DNA of 64,000 nucleotides from Casp-actino8 sp964563545 (GTDB lineage: Bacteria; Actinomycetota; Acidimicrobiia; Acidimicrobiales; Ilumatobacteraceae): contig CAZLXB010000001.1 in NCBI GenBank assembly GCA_964563545.1, positions 131,296 through 195,295 of the forward strand, written 5' to 3'. The position numbers and the translations under genes were made by a program. Shown here piece by piece: positions 15,363 to 23,402 of the stretch (positions within the stretch are counted from its first letter, which is position 1; each line of letters begins with the position of its first letter). The notes beneath the pieces are model-generated. The model was not told the DNA's origin and did no database searches. It saw only the letters and a list, made by a program, of their open reading frames with translations.

Positions 15363-15529
15363 GAAGTTGGTGACACCGTGGTTCCAAGGAGCCACCACCC
15401 GAATCGATCGAGCCAAGCCGGACGAATGGTCATGAGAAGGGCCATGGTGGCCGCGATCGGGACCATTACAACGGGCAGATGCACCAACAGAGGGTGCGCA
15501 GGCAATCCAAAGAGGTTTTCGAGTTCCAT
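15359..15529 (-). CDS. DUF2231-like N-terminal half
   Basis: 56 aa: MELENLFGLPAHPLLVHLPV starts just like DUF2231 proteins (GLPAHPLLVHLPVV), continues with one membrane helix (VPIAATMALLMTI), RPAWLDRFGWWLLG, and then stops. DUF2231 proteins normally run on through further helices in one chain; here the chain ends at ATGA and a second frame continues. Either this is a split gene with loss of the middle helices, or an old frameshift. Start ATG 15529 is preferred over GTG 15547. Confidence 0.6.
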   Translation of the reverse strand: MELENLFGLPAHPLLVHLPVVMVPIAATMALLMTIRPAWLDRFGWWLLGTTVSPTS

Positions 15530-15574
15530 AATGATCACCGTAACCATCGACGGATTCGATGTGTTGGCAGGTCG

Positions 15575-15580
15575 TAATCT
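15575..15580 (+). promoter_or_regulatory. -10 box TAATCT, cyclase gene
   Basis: 6 nt before the ATG at 15587. Confidence 0.5.
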
Positions 15581-15586
15581 TCGACC

Positions 15587-16675
15587 ATGGCCGTGAACTT
15601 CGAACGATTTGAACGCGACGGTTTGTTAGGCAACCCTGACGATGCTCGTCGCGAACTGATCGAATGGCTCGACGAGCGTGGTCTCTCCCACGAACAGATC
15701 CGCGACACGCTTCGCGATCCGGCCTTCGAGACTCTCCTCGAAGAGTGGGTGCGTCTCGGTCAACTCCAGGTGTCGATGCGCGAGGTGGCCTCCCAGATGG
15801 AGGTTCCCGTCGACGTGATCCGCGAGGTTCGGATCGCGTCCGGTCTGAGTCCGGTCGGCGACGACGACCCGGCTTACATGACCGAAGACTTACGGGCCTT
15901 CGAGACACTCAAAGTCGGGGCCCAGATCTTCTCGTGGAACGAACTCGTCAACTTCGTACGTGTGGTCGGTTCGTCGATGGCCCGCACCGCCGATGCGGCC
16001 AACTCACTGTTTCTCGAAGACCTCGAACGTCCGATGGTCGCATCGGGAGCGTCGGGTATCGAATTGTTCCGAAATCTTCTGAACGCCCAGAATCTCGCCA
16101 ACGAACTGACCAGCGTCCTCACGATGCTTCTTCGTCTGCATCTCAATCAGTCGATACAAAGGACCCGCCTCGCCTTCGGTGGTGCATTGCACGAGCACGC
16201 CATGGCTCCGTTGGCCGTGGGCTTCGTGGACCTCGTCGGCTTCACCTCGCGTTCGACCACCATGAACGCCGACGAGCTCACCGAACTCGTCTCGAAGTTC
16301 GAAGCCCTCGCCTCCGACACCGTCACGACTCACGGCGGACGACTCGTGAAACTGATCGGTGACGAGTTGATGTTCGTCGCCGTCTCTCCCGACGAAGGCT
16401 GTGTGATCGGAGAGGCACTACTCCGTGAATTCGTCAAGGACCCCGCCCTGACACCACGCGGCGGAATCGCCTACGGCCCCGTACTCGCTCGTTCGGGCGA
16501 CTATTTCGGCTCGACGGTGAACCTCGCCGCGCGTCTCGTCGACCAAGCGGTTCCGGGCGAGATCCTCGTCACCTCGGACATCACCGCATCGTCGGAGCGG
16601 CGTCTCGACCCGGCCGGTCGTCGAATGTTGAAAGGTTTCCCCGATCCGATCACGGTGTGGAGCCTCACGATCTAG
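15587..16675 (+). CDS. Class III adenylate/guanylate cyclase with N-terminal regulatory domain
   Basis: 362 aa. Residues about 1-190 form a helical domain similar in layout to the pH-sensing autoinhibitory part of mycobacterial Rv1264/Rv2212. Residues about 200-362 are the catalytic domain: VGFVDLVGFTS (first metal Asp), KLIGDELMF (second metal Asp), and YFGSTVNLAARL (Asn of the transition-state pair). It makes cAMP from ATP as a homodimer. The purine-selecting residue is not certain by eye. A cNMP-binding protein at 22886-23311 could read the signal. Confidence 0.88.
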   Translation: MAVNFERFERDGLLGNPDDARRELIEWLDERGLSHEQIRDTLRDPAFETLLEEWVRLGQLQVSMREVASQMEVPVDVIREVRIASGLSPVGDDDPAYMTEDLRAFETLKVGAQIFSWNELVNFVRVVGSSMARTADAANSLFLEDLERPMVASGASGIELFRNLLNAQNLANELTSVLTMLLRLHLNQSIQRTRLAFGGALHEHAMAPLAVGFVDLVGFTSRSTTMNADELTELVSKFEALASDTVTTHGGRLVKLIGDELMFVAVSPDEGCVIGEALLREFVKDPALTPRGGIAYGPVLARSGDYFGSTVNLAARLVDQAVPGEILVTSDITASSERRLDPAGRRMLKGFPDPITVWSLTI

Positions 16676-16687
16676 AAGACTGCGACG

Positions 16688-17092
16688 ATGGATCGCTGGG
16701 ACAAAGTGGCAGTGGTGATGGGATCGTTCATCACCCTCGCCGGAGTCATGCATTTCGTGAATCCTGATTTCTTCAACGACATCGTCCCGCCGTGGCTTCC
16801 ACCCTCGGAGTCCTTCTGGACCTACGCGAGTGGTGTGGTCGAATTGATCGTGGGACCAATGTTGCTCCTGAAACGGTTCCGCCGTTCAGGAGCCATCGCC
16901 GCCATCGGGCTCTTCATCGGCGTCTACCCGGCCAACATCTACATGACCTGGGACTGGCGCGACCGTCCGTTCTCCGAGCAGATCGTGGCGTACGGCCGGC
17001 TACCCCTTCAGTTCGTCATGATCTGGGCGGCTTGGCGTATCGCTACCGCCACGCGAACACCGGCTGTTCCAAGTGATCGACCCGCTCGTTGA
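16688..17092 (+). CDS. DoxX-like integral membrane protein
   Basis: 134 aa with four helices: VAVVMGSFITLAGVMHFV, FWTYASGVVELIVGPMLLL, AIAAIGLFIGVYPANIY, and LPLQFVMIWAAWRIATAT. GVMHFVNPDFF and the intramembrane Glu in VVELIVG fit small DoxX/DUF4267-like proteins. It starts 12 bp after the cyclase stop, so it is probably cotranscribed. The last 50 bp overlap the convergent Nudix gene. No biochemical role can be assigned. Confidence 0.75.
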   Translation: MDRWDKVAVVMGSFITLAGVMHFVNPDFFNDIVPPWLPPSESFWTYASGVVELIVGPMLLLKRFRRSGAIAAIGLFIGVYPANIYMTWDWRDRPFSEQIVAYGRLPLQFVMIWAAWRIATATRTPAVPSDRPAR

Positions 17093-17762
17093 TCCGACCC
17101 TCGATCGCCACCCGACGAAGCTGCAGAAGAACCGCCCCGGTTGGCGCGTGAATCAGATCCCCGCTGAGTGGTAGTTGTACGACTGGCCGGTCGCTCTCCG
17201 GAATCGTCACGAACCTCGGTGAATCGTCGCGGCACAACTCGTGCAAACCGATTCGGTAGGCATGGGCGACTTCTGTCGGATCAGGTGCGATGACGGCATG
17301 CTCTCCCGCCCAGAGAACCACCGGTGTCATCACGAAACCCGAACGAGTCGGATAATCGTCGAGCAGACCGAGAACGTGCGACGCCTCCAGGCGTAAGCCG
17401 AGTTCTTCGTCAAGTTCCCGGAGGGCCGCTTCGACCGGCGATTCTCCTTCGTCGAGTCGACCACCCGGCAACGCCCATTGGCCCGCGTGACGGTTCATAC
17501 GGGCCGCGCGTCGACACAGGAGAAATGCCGCACCACCCGACACTCCCCGCATCCGACCGTCGAGCCCGGCGACATCTCCCGGCACATTGCGCAACGGTTC
17601 ATCGCCGACCGGGAAGGGATCGTCGTGGTCGTCAGGAACGCTGTCGACCAGAACGATGGCCACCGCAGCATGTCGTCGACCATCGAGAGGGTGCGTGCGA
17701 ACTTCATGATTCCGAAGATTCGTCGTGATTCGAGCGCGGAGTCGATCGTCGTACGCGAACAT
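17043..17762 (-). CDS. Nudix hydrolase, CoA-pyrophosphatase-like
   Basis: 239 aa. The Nudix box GGRLDEGESPVEAALRELDE continues ELGL and has every required residue (Gly, Glu, REx2EE). Upstream RRAARMNRHAGQWALPGG resembles the UPF0035 motif of CoA pyrophosphatases (NudL type), which cleave CoA and derivatives to phosphopantetheine plus 3',5'-ADP. The ATG at 17762 forms a TGATG overlap with the kynureninase stop. The 3' end overlaps the DoxX-like gene. Confidence 0.85.
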   Translation of the reverse strand: MFAYDDRLRARITTNLRNHEVRTHPLDGRRHAAVAIVLVDSVPDDHDDPFPVGDEPLRNVPGDVAGLDGRMRGVSGGAAFLLCRRAARMNRHAGQWALPGGRLDEGESPVEAALRELDEELGLRLEASHVLGLLDDYPTRSGFVMTPVVLWAGEHAVIAPDPTEVAHAYRIGLHELCRDDSPRFVTIPESDRPVVQLPLSGDLIHAPTGAVLLQLRRVAIEGRINERVDHLEQPVFAWR

Positions 17763-18922
17763 CAACGACTCTGAGCCAGACGATGCAGAGTCTCCAAACC
17801 GTCCCACACATCGGTGAACCTCGTGGTGAGGGGGCTCAGACCCAGACGAAGGATGTCGGGAGGTCGTGAATCGGCGATCACCTTGTTGGCGGCCAATTCT
17901 CCCAACAGAGCTTGGGCGTCCGGATGGTGAACGGCCAAGTGGTGTCCTCGTCGACGCGGATCACGCGGAGTCGAGGTCGCCAATCCGAAGTGGTCGCACA
18001 CCTCCATGCCAAACGCCATCAACGCCCGGCCCTTGGCGTCGATCGCCTTCATTCCGGCGCGCGCCGACAATGAGATCCCCTCGTCGGCAGCCACGAGGCT
18101 CAGGATGTGCGGCGTCCCGAGCAGGACTCGACGTATGTCGTCATACGGTTCGAAGGGACGTTCCATCGCGAACTGGTCCTTCTGGGCGAACCAACCGTGG
18201 ATCGGCTGTCGGGCGACGCGCTGTAAGGGCTCGGCGATGAAGGTGAATGCCGGTGAACCTGGACCGCCGTTCAGATACTTGTACGTGCAACCCACCGCCA
18301 GTTCGACGCCCAATGCGTGAACATCGAATTGGATGGCACCGGCGGTGTGCGAAAGATCCCAGATCACCATGGCACCGGCACCTCGTGCCTCGGTGGTGAA
18401 CGATCGAACATCAGCGATCTCAGCTGTCCGGTAATCGATCACGCTGCGTATCACTGCCACCACGTCACCGAGATCGGTGTCGGACGTGAGGCGCCGAACG
18501 GTGAGACCGAGGTCGGAGGCGATTCCCTCGACCACGTAGCGGTCGGTCGGGAATTCGTCATCGGCGACCACGAGGACCCGCCGGTCGGGACGGAGGCCGA
18601 TGGCGATATGGACCGCTTGGTAGAGATTCAGCGTCGTCGAATCATGAACGACGACTTCGCCGGGTCGGCTTCCGATGATCGCCGCCATACCGTCGCCAAC
18701 ACGTCGCGGTAGATCGAGCCAATGCTCCCAACTACCGATGAGATCGGCCGCCCATTCTTTCTCCACGACTTCTCGTAGTCGCGAGACCGTCCGCTTGGGT
18801 GTCCGACCGAGTGAGTTTCCGTCGAGATAGATGAGTGCGTCGTCAGGGATCAGGAACTCGTCGCGAAACGACGCCAAAGAGTCGTTCGCATCGAGCTCAT
18901 TGGCGACGGCGCGAGAGATCAC
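17762..18922 (-). CDS. kynU: Kynureninase
   Basis: 386 aa PLP enzyme (fold type I) cleaving L-kynurenine to anthranilate and alanine. Landmarks: YLDGNSLGRTP at the start, DSTTLNLYQ, DLSHTAGAI (PLP Asp), and TYKYLNGGPGSPAF, where the Lys forms the Schiff base. GWFAQKDQF and a C-terminal domain complete the fold. The start is uncertain. GTG 18922 gives a normal length; GTG 18985 lies inside the 71-bp repeat, and the frame stays open into the assembly gap. No other kyn gene is in the window. Confidence 0.88.
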   Translation of the reverse strand: MISRAVANELDANDSLASFRDEFLIPDDALIYLDGNSLGRTPKRTVSRLREVVEKEWAADLIGSWEHWLDLPRRVGDGMAAIIGSRPGEVVVHDSTTLNLYQAVHIAIGLRPDRRVLVVADDEFPTDRYVVEGIASDLGLTVRRLTSDTDLGDVVAVIRSVIDYRTAEIADVRSFTTEARGAGAMVIWDLSHTAGAIQFDVHALGVELAVGCTYKYLNGGPGSPAFTFIAEPLQRVARQPIHGWFAQKDQFAMERPFEPYDDIRRVLLGTPHILSLVAADEGISLSARAGMKAIDAKGRALMAFGMEVCDHFGLATSTPRDPRRRGHHLAVHHPDAQALLGELAANKVIADSRPPDILRLGLSPLTTRFTDVWDGLETLHRLAQSR

Positions 18923-18964
18923 GTCGTCATTCTGCTGGATCGACCTGGTTGATCCCCCATGATT

Positions 18965-19090
18965 GTGACGGGATCCGTCGCTCACGCTCCTCCCGATTCG
19001 AGAGACCCGCGGGGAGCGCTTCACGCTGAGAGCGGGTGACGGGATCCGTCGCTCACGCTCCTCCCGATTCGAGAGACCCGCGGGGAGCGC
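18965..19090. repeat. 71-bp tandem repeat adjoining tRNA-Gly
   Basis: Copy 1 is 18965-19035; copy 2 starts at 19036 and is cut by the gap after 55 bp. The first 16 bases after the gap (19191-19206) are exactly the missing last 16 bases of the unit. Each full unit ends and begins with the sequence GAGCGGGTGACGGGA, identical to the 3' end of the neighbouring tRNA-Gly (19202 onward). Copies are identical where both are readable. Confidence 0.85.
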
Positions 19091-19190
19091 NNNNNNNNNN
19101 NNNNNNNNNNNNNNNNNNNNNNNNNNNNNNNNNNNNNNNNNNNNNNNNNNNNNNNNNNNNNNNNNNNNNNNNNNNNNNNNNNNNNNNNNN
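19091..19190. other. Assembly gap (100 N)
   Basis: A round placeholder length. Flanks continue the same 71-bp unit in register, so the true gap may hold a whole number of extra units or nothing. Confidence 0.95.
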
Positions 19191-19201
19191 TTCACGCTGA
19201 G

Positions 19202-19272
19202 AGCGGGTGACGGGAATCGAACCCGCGTATTCAGCTTGGGAAGCTGATGTTCTGCCATTGAACTACACCCGC
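19202..19272 (-). tRNA. tRNA-Gly (anticodon CCC)
   Basis: Minus-strand cloverleaf: acceptor GCGGGTG with CACCCGC, D-arm TAGTTCAATGGCAGAA, anticodon loop TTCCCAA, T-arm GCGGGTTCGATTCCCGT. The discriminator is T, as usual for bacterial tRNA-Gly. CCA is not encoded. Its 3' end runs straight into the tandem repeat. Confidence 0.93.
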
Positions 19273-19338
19273 CGGCAGGGGCGCAGGTTAGCGGGACTCC
19301 CCCGAGCCCGTCACCTGCCCCGGCTGGGGACCACGAAC

Positions 19339-19344
19339 TACGGT
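19339..19344 (+). promoter_or_regulatory. -10 box TACGGT, dcd
   Basis: 7 nt before the ATG at 19352. Confidence 0.5.
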
Positions 19345-19351
19345 GTGACCC

Positions 19352-19921
19352 ATGATCTTGTCCGACCGGAGCATCCGTGAGGCCCTGGCCGCCGGCCGCA
19401 TCGTCATCGACCCGCTCGATGAATCGATGATCCAGCCCTCGTCCATAGATGTGCGAGTGTCGAATCTGTTCCGAGTCTTCCGTAATCATTCGGCCGGCAT
19501 CATCGATGTCAAACAAGACATGACCGGTCTCACCGAACTCATCGAGATTCCACAAGACGGTGTGTTCATGTTGCACCCCGGCGAGTTCGTCCTCGGCTCC
19601 ACACTCGAGCGGGTCGCCGTGCCCAACGACCTCGTGGCCAGAATCGAAGGCAAGAGCAGCCTCGGTCGGCTCGGTCTGCTGATCCACTCCACCGCCGGTT
19701 TCATCGACGCCGGCTTCGATGGCCATGTCACTCTCGAATTGGCCAATGTCGCGAGTCTTCCCATCACGCTCTATCCCGGCATGAAGATCGGTCAGGTGAG
19801 CTTCATGCAGATGACGACTCCCGCCGATCAGCCCTATGGCAAAGGTGCACGGGGTTCGAAGTACCTCGGCCAGCGCGGACCCACGCCGAGTCGCTACTTC
19901 GAGAACTTCCACAACAGCTGA
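19352..19921 (+). CDS. dcd: dCTP deaminase
   Basis: 189 aa, full length. Motifs: MILSDRSIREAL at the start, IQPSSIDVRV, the nucleotide-binding GKSSLGRLGL (about 110-120), and HSTAGFIDAGFDGHVTLEL with the catalytic Glu. A C-terminal YGKGARGSKYLGQRGPTPSR closes over the triphosphate. It deaminates dCTP for dTMP synthesis. Actinobacterial relatives often make dUMP directly (bifunctional dCTP deaminase/dUTPase), which I cannot tell apart from sequence by eye. Confidence 0.93.
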   Translation: MILSDRSIREALAAGRIVIDPLDESMIQPSSIDVRVSNLFRVFRNHSAGIIDVKQDMTGLTELIEIPQDGVFMLHPGEFVLGSTLERVAVPNDLVARIEGKSSLGRLGLLIHSTAGFIDAGFDGHVTLELANVASLPITLYPGMKIGQVSFMQMTTPADQPYGKGARGSKYLGQRGPTPSRYFENFHNS

Positions 19922-19926
19922 GTCCA

Positions 19927-19932
19927 TACACT
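19927..19932 (+). promoter_or_regulatory. -10 box TACACT, engB
   Basis: 7 nt before GTG 19940, within the 18-bp space after dcd; engB may thus be transcribed on its own as well as with dcd. Confidence 0.45.
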
Positions 19933-19939
19933 CCACGGA

Positions 19940-20524
19940 GTGTCCAACCCGCTGCCGATCACATTCGTCCGTTCGGCCACCGCGGTCCAGGACCTTCCCG
20001 ACTCCCCCGCTGAGGTCGCCTTCGTCGGACGATCGAACGTCGGAAAGTCGTCGTTGATCAATGCGCTCGCCAACCGACGACAGTTGGCACGGGTCTCGAA
20101 CACCCCTGGTCGAACCCAACTCATCAATGTCTTCACGGTGCCCGGAGGTGGCACGCTCGTGGACCTACCGGGATACGGCTATGCCGCGGTTCCCGGACGA
20201 ATCAAACAGGGTTGGCAGAAGATGATCGAGGGATACCTCCTCGAACGAGAGAGCCTCGTCATGGTCTTCGTTCTGGTCGACGGTGAAATCGGACCGACCA
20301 AACTCGATGTCCAGATGCTCGCATGGCTGCGGGAGAACGGTATTCCCCACACGGTCGTGGCGACCAAGGGCGACAAAGTCAAGTCGTCCAAACGACCCAC
20401 ACGTAAACGCGAACTAGCCGAAGCGTGCGATCTGGAGCCCGGAGATGTGGTCTGGATCAGCACTCACAACGGTGCCAACATCGACATGCTCCGCTCACTC
20501 GTGACGGGCCACCTGGCCCACTAG
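19940..20524 (+). CDS. engB: Ribosome-biogenesis GTPase EngB (YihA/YsxC)
   Basis: 194 aa TRAFAC-class GTPase needed for 50S subunit assembly. G1 is GRSNVGKSS (about 31-39), G2 lies around TPGRTQ, G3 is DLPGYGYA, G4 is TKGD, and G5 lies near WISTHNG. The GTG start directly follows dcd by 18 bp. It ends 4 bp from the convergent stop of the iron-sulfur protein gene. Confidence 0.93.
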   Translation: MSNPLPITFVRSATAVQDLPDSPAEVAFVGRSNVGKSSLINALANRRQLARVSNTPGRTQLINVFTVPGGGTLVDLPGYGYAAVPGRIKQGWQKMIEGYLLERESLVMVFVLVDGEIGPTKLDVQMLAWLRENGIPHTVVATKGDKVKSSKRPTRKRELAEACDLEPGDVVWISTHNGANIDMLRSLVTGHLAH

Positions 20525-20528
20525 GGCG

Positions 20529-22823
20529 TCACTCGCCGGCGACGGGTGCAGCCGAGGAGTCACGCAAGGGTGCGCCCGGATTAGCCAGCGCACGCTCACC
20601 GTTCTCGATGGCCTCGAGCAAGTGAATCGCAATGTCGCCAACGCGCACTTGATCCTCATCGACTCCTGCACCCTTCACACCGTCGTCGAGCATGATGTAG
20701 CAGAACGGACACGCAGTGGCGACCCGGGTCGCGCCGGTCGAAAGCGCCTCACGGGCGCGCTCGTCGTTCACCTTCGTGCCGATCGACTCTTCCATCCACA
20801 TGCGCGCACCACCGGCACCACAGCACATGCCCTTGGTCCCGTTGCGGCTCATCTCCACCACTTCGATGCCCTTGATCGACGCAACGACCTTTCGCGGCGC
20901 GAGATACACGTCGTTATGGCGGCCCAAGTAGCAGGAGTCGTGATAGGTGATTCGCTCCTCGAGCGAAGCGTTGCTCACATCGAGGCGGCCGTCGTCGATG
21001 AGCTGTTCGAGCAACTGCGTGTGATGAATCACTTCGTATGTTCCACCGAGTTGCGGATACTCGTTGGCGAGCGTATTGAAGCAATGCGGGCACTGCGTGA
21101 TGATCTTCTTCACGCCCATCCCGTTCAGCATCTCCACGTTCGGCATGGCGAGCATCTGGAACAAGTACTCGTTACCCGAACGACGAGCCGAGTCTCCCGT
21201 GCACATTTCGCTCGGGCCGAGCACGGCCACGTCGATTCCGGCCCGGCGGAGCAACTTGGCCATCGACTGAGTGACCTTCTTGTTCTTGTCGTCGAAGGAT
21301 CCGGCACAACCGACCCAATAGAGATATTCGTGGTTGAACGCGTCGCCCGGATCCACCACCGACACATCAAGATCCTTGGCCCAATCGGCGCGCTCGGCCT
21401 GATTCATTCCCCACGGGTTGCCCTGGTTCTCCATGGCGCGATATGCGTTGCCGAGTTCGGCCGGGAAGTTGCTTTCCATCAGCGAGAGGTAGCGACGCAT
21501 GTCGAGGATCTTGTCGAGGATCTCGATGTTGACCGGACAGATCTCGTCACAGGCTTTGCACGACGTGCAGCTCCAGACTTCCTCGGCGCTGATGCGCTCG
21601 AAAAGCGAATTGGCGCCGATGGTGATCTCCGAATCGGTGCCGAGCGGAGGAGACACCCGACCTCCCGGCGCATGCGCCGCAGTGGCCGCCATGACCTCGC
21701 CGGTCTTGAGGACGATTTCTCGCGGATCGAGCGGCTTACCGGTTGCGTGCGCCGGACACACACTCGTGCACCGTCCACACATGGTGCAGGCATCGGTGTC
21801 GAGGAGTTGCTTCCATGTGAAGTCCTCCACCACCGACGCACCGAATGACTCGAGTGAGGTCTCGGTCAGATTCGGCATCGCCTTCATGGCGCCCTTGGGA
21901 CGGTCGCGGTCCTTCAGGTACATGTTCAGAGGCGACGTGAAGATGTGGCGGAGCATCGTGATCGGCAGTAGCGCCAAGAACGCCACGAAGGTCAGCACGT
22001 GAGCGATCCACCAGCCCTGGTGCCAGGTTCCGAGGCTGTCGAGCGACCAGCCGTCGACCAGTTGCGCGAGCGGATAACCGACGAACGACCACTTCTCGTG
22101 GTTCATGTCGAGACCGGAAGCCGAGTTCTCGGCGATGCGGAACATCTCGGCACCAAAGCCCGTCAGTCCGATGGCGAGGAGAACCCCGAGAATCGCCGCG
22201 TGTTCGGGCTTGGTCTTGATCCGGATGCGATAGGGGCGCTGCACGTAGCGGCGCACAATCGCCCAGACCACGCCGAGGGTGAAGACGAGTCCGGCCAAGT
22301 CACCCACGAGCACGTAGCCGCGGTACACATCGCCGTGCAGGAACTTCAGGCTCTCGGGCAATTGGTGGTCGACCTCGAGAACGGTCGTGACTCCGAGCAG
22401 AACGAGGAACCCGAAATAGATCATCGAGTGCATGAGTCCGGCAGCCGAATCGCGAAGCAGTGTGCGCATGTACACGCCGGCGCGGTAGTCGGCGAGACGG
22501 CGCTTCACGTTGCGAGGCGTCGTGCGGCGACGATCCGGAGCGCCCCGCTCCCAGTTTCGGACACGATCAGCGAAGCGGAACGATCCCCACAGGATCATGA
22601 CCGGAATCAAGGTGTAGAAGGCCAGCTTCAGCGGGCCGGGGATGCCCCCGAACACCTCGCGGTGAATCGGTGAGTCGTTGTGCCAACCGGTGATGAGCGG
22701 AACCACACCCGACACCATCGTGAACACAGCCACGAACGTGCCGATGACGATCGACAACTGATAGGGCTTCAGGCGCCGGGGGCCCGAGGGGGCGTCGGCC
22801 GGAGTGTCAGTGTGCGTTGCCAT
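20529..22823 (-). CDS. Membrane-bound iron-sulfur ETF dehydrogenase (EtfD-like)
   Basis: 764 aa. N-terminal part (about 20-310) has six or so helices like a nitrate-reductase-gamma cytochrome b. Then two 4Fe-4S motifs, CTMCGRCTSVCP (about 347) and CTSCKACDEICP (about 427). Two CCG domains follow, with CPHC plus HDSCYLGRHN and MCCGAGG, which bind the noncubane cluster in heterodisulfide-reductase relatives. Mycobacterial EtfD has this layout and passes electrons from ETF (fatty-acid oxidation) to menaquinone. That role is inferred from the family. Confidence 0.87.
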   Translation of the reverse strand: MATHTDTPADAPSGPRRLKPYQLSIVIGTFVAVFTMVSGVVPLITGWHNDSPIHREVFGGIPGPLKLAFYTLIPVMILWGSFRFADRVRNWERGAPDRRRTTPRNVKRRLADYRAGVYMRTLLRDSAAGLMHSMIYFGFLVLLGVTTVLEVDHQLPESLKFLHGDVYRGYVLVGDLAGLVFTLGVVWAIVRRYVQRPYRIRIKTKPEHAAILGVLLAIGLTGFGAEMFRIAENSASGLDMNHEKWSFVGYPLAQLVDGWSLDSLGTWHQGWWIAHVLTFVAFLALLPITMLRHIFTSPLNMYLKDRDRPKGAMKAMPNLTETSLESFGASVVEDFTWKQLLDTDACTMCGRCTSVCPAHATGKPLDPREIVLKTGEVMAATAAHAPGGRVSPPLGTDSEITIGANSLFERISAEEVWSCTSCKACDEICPVNIEILDKILDMRRYLSLMESNFPAELGNAYRAMENQGNPWGMNQAERADWAKDLDVSVVDPGDAFNHEYLYWVGCAGSFDDKNKKVTQSMAKLLRRAGIDVAVLGPSEMCTGDSARRSGNEYLFQMLAMPNVEMLNGMGVKKIITQCPHCFNTLANEYPQLGGTYEVIHHTQLLEQLIDDGRLDVSNASLEERITYHDSCYLGRHNDVYLAPRKVVASIKGIEVVEMSRNGTKGMCCGAGGARMWMEESIGTKVNDERAREALSTGATRVATACPFCYIMLDDGVKGAGVDEDQVRVGDIAIHLLEAIENGERALANPGAPLRDSSAAPVAGE

Positions 22824-22832
22824 GCAGGGAGA

Positions 22833-22838
22833 ACGCTA
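22833..22838 (-). promoter_or_regulatory. -10 box TAGCGT, EtfD-like gene
   Basis: 9 nt before the ATG at 22823. Confidence 0.4.
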
Positions 22839-22885
22839 GTGCAGGGCCCCGAGAGCAGGGCACTTCGAACAGGACCCGGCTGGAA

Positions 22886-23311
22886 TCAGCCGAAGTACTG
22901 GCGGTCGAGTTCGCGGATGCGGCCGGCGAGTGTGGCCAACATCTTGTGCGAAAGCGCCGGAATGGAGTCGAGTACCCCGAGGAACTGGCGCTGACTGATC
23001 ACCAACATGACGCAGTCGGTGTCGGCAATGACCGACGCGGTGCGCGGGCCGTGGTCGAGGAGCGACAATTCACCCACGACCGAGCCGGGTCCGAGGGTGG
23101 CGACCTTCTTGCCGTTACGACGAACGGTGGCCGATCCCTTCAGAATCACGAACGCTTCCCGACCGGTCTGTCCCTGATCGACCACCAGCGAACCGGCCTC
23201 CATGGTCACCTCGTCACCGGCCTTGGCGATCTTTTCGAGGTCCTTGTTGGAGCACGACGAGAAGAGCGAGACCCGGCGCAGGCTTTCCAGATACGACTTT
23301 TTGCTTGCCAT
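22886..23311 (-). CDS. Cyclic-nucleotide-binding domain protein
   Basis: 141 aa, a single cNMP-binding beta-barrel without a DNA-binding domain. Features: FSSCSNKDLEKIAKAG, then DQGQTGREAFVILKG, the phosphate-binding cassette VVGELSLLDHGPRTASV (GELSLL followed by R-T-A) and a C-terminal helix pair. The intact RTAS region suggests cAMP or cGMP binding. It probably transmits the signal by protein contact. The ATG at 23311 follows TATAGT by 7 nt. Confidence 0.87.
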   Translation of the reverse strand: MASKKSYLESLRRVSLFSSCSNKDLEKIAKAGDEVTMEAGSLVVDQGQTGREAFVILKGSATVRRNGKKVATLGPGSVVGELSLLDHGPRTASVIADTDCVMLVISQRQFLGVLDSIPALSHKMLATLAGRIRELDRQYFG

Positions 23312-23318
23312 GTGGATC

Positions 23319-23324
23319 ACTATA
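23319..23324 (-). promoter_or_regulatory. -10 box TATAGT, cNMP-binding gene
   Basis: 7 nt before the ATG at 23311. Confidence 0.5.
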
Positions 23325-23402
23325 CGACGCTCGTGAACATGTGACGGACAGTGCGCTCGGACAGCCGTCACCGGCCTGAGCCGACGGGCACACCAGGTTG
23401 GA

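Noticed and set aside
15153..15908. 251-codon leftward frame that includes the DUF2231-like C-terminal half
   Set aside because: Its first two thirds are Arg-rich and oppose the cyclase; the ATG at 15362 is used instead.
18965..19272. Integrated element or prophage at the tRNA-Gly
   Set aside because: No integrase or phage gene on either side; the repeat unit is too short.
17762..20119. One 785-codon leftward frame reading through the N gap into kynU
   Set aside because: Crosses the unknown sequence and the tRNA-Gly and opposes dcd and engB; only the kynU part has homology-like content.
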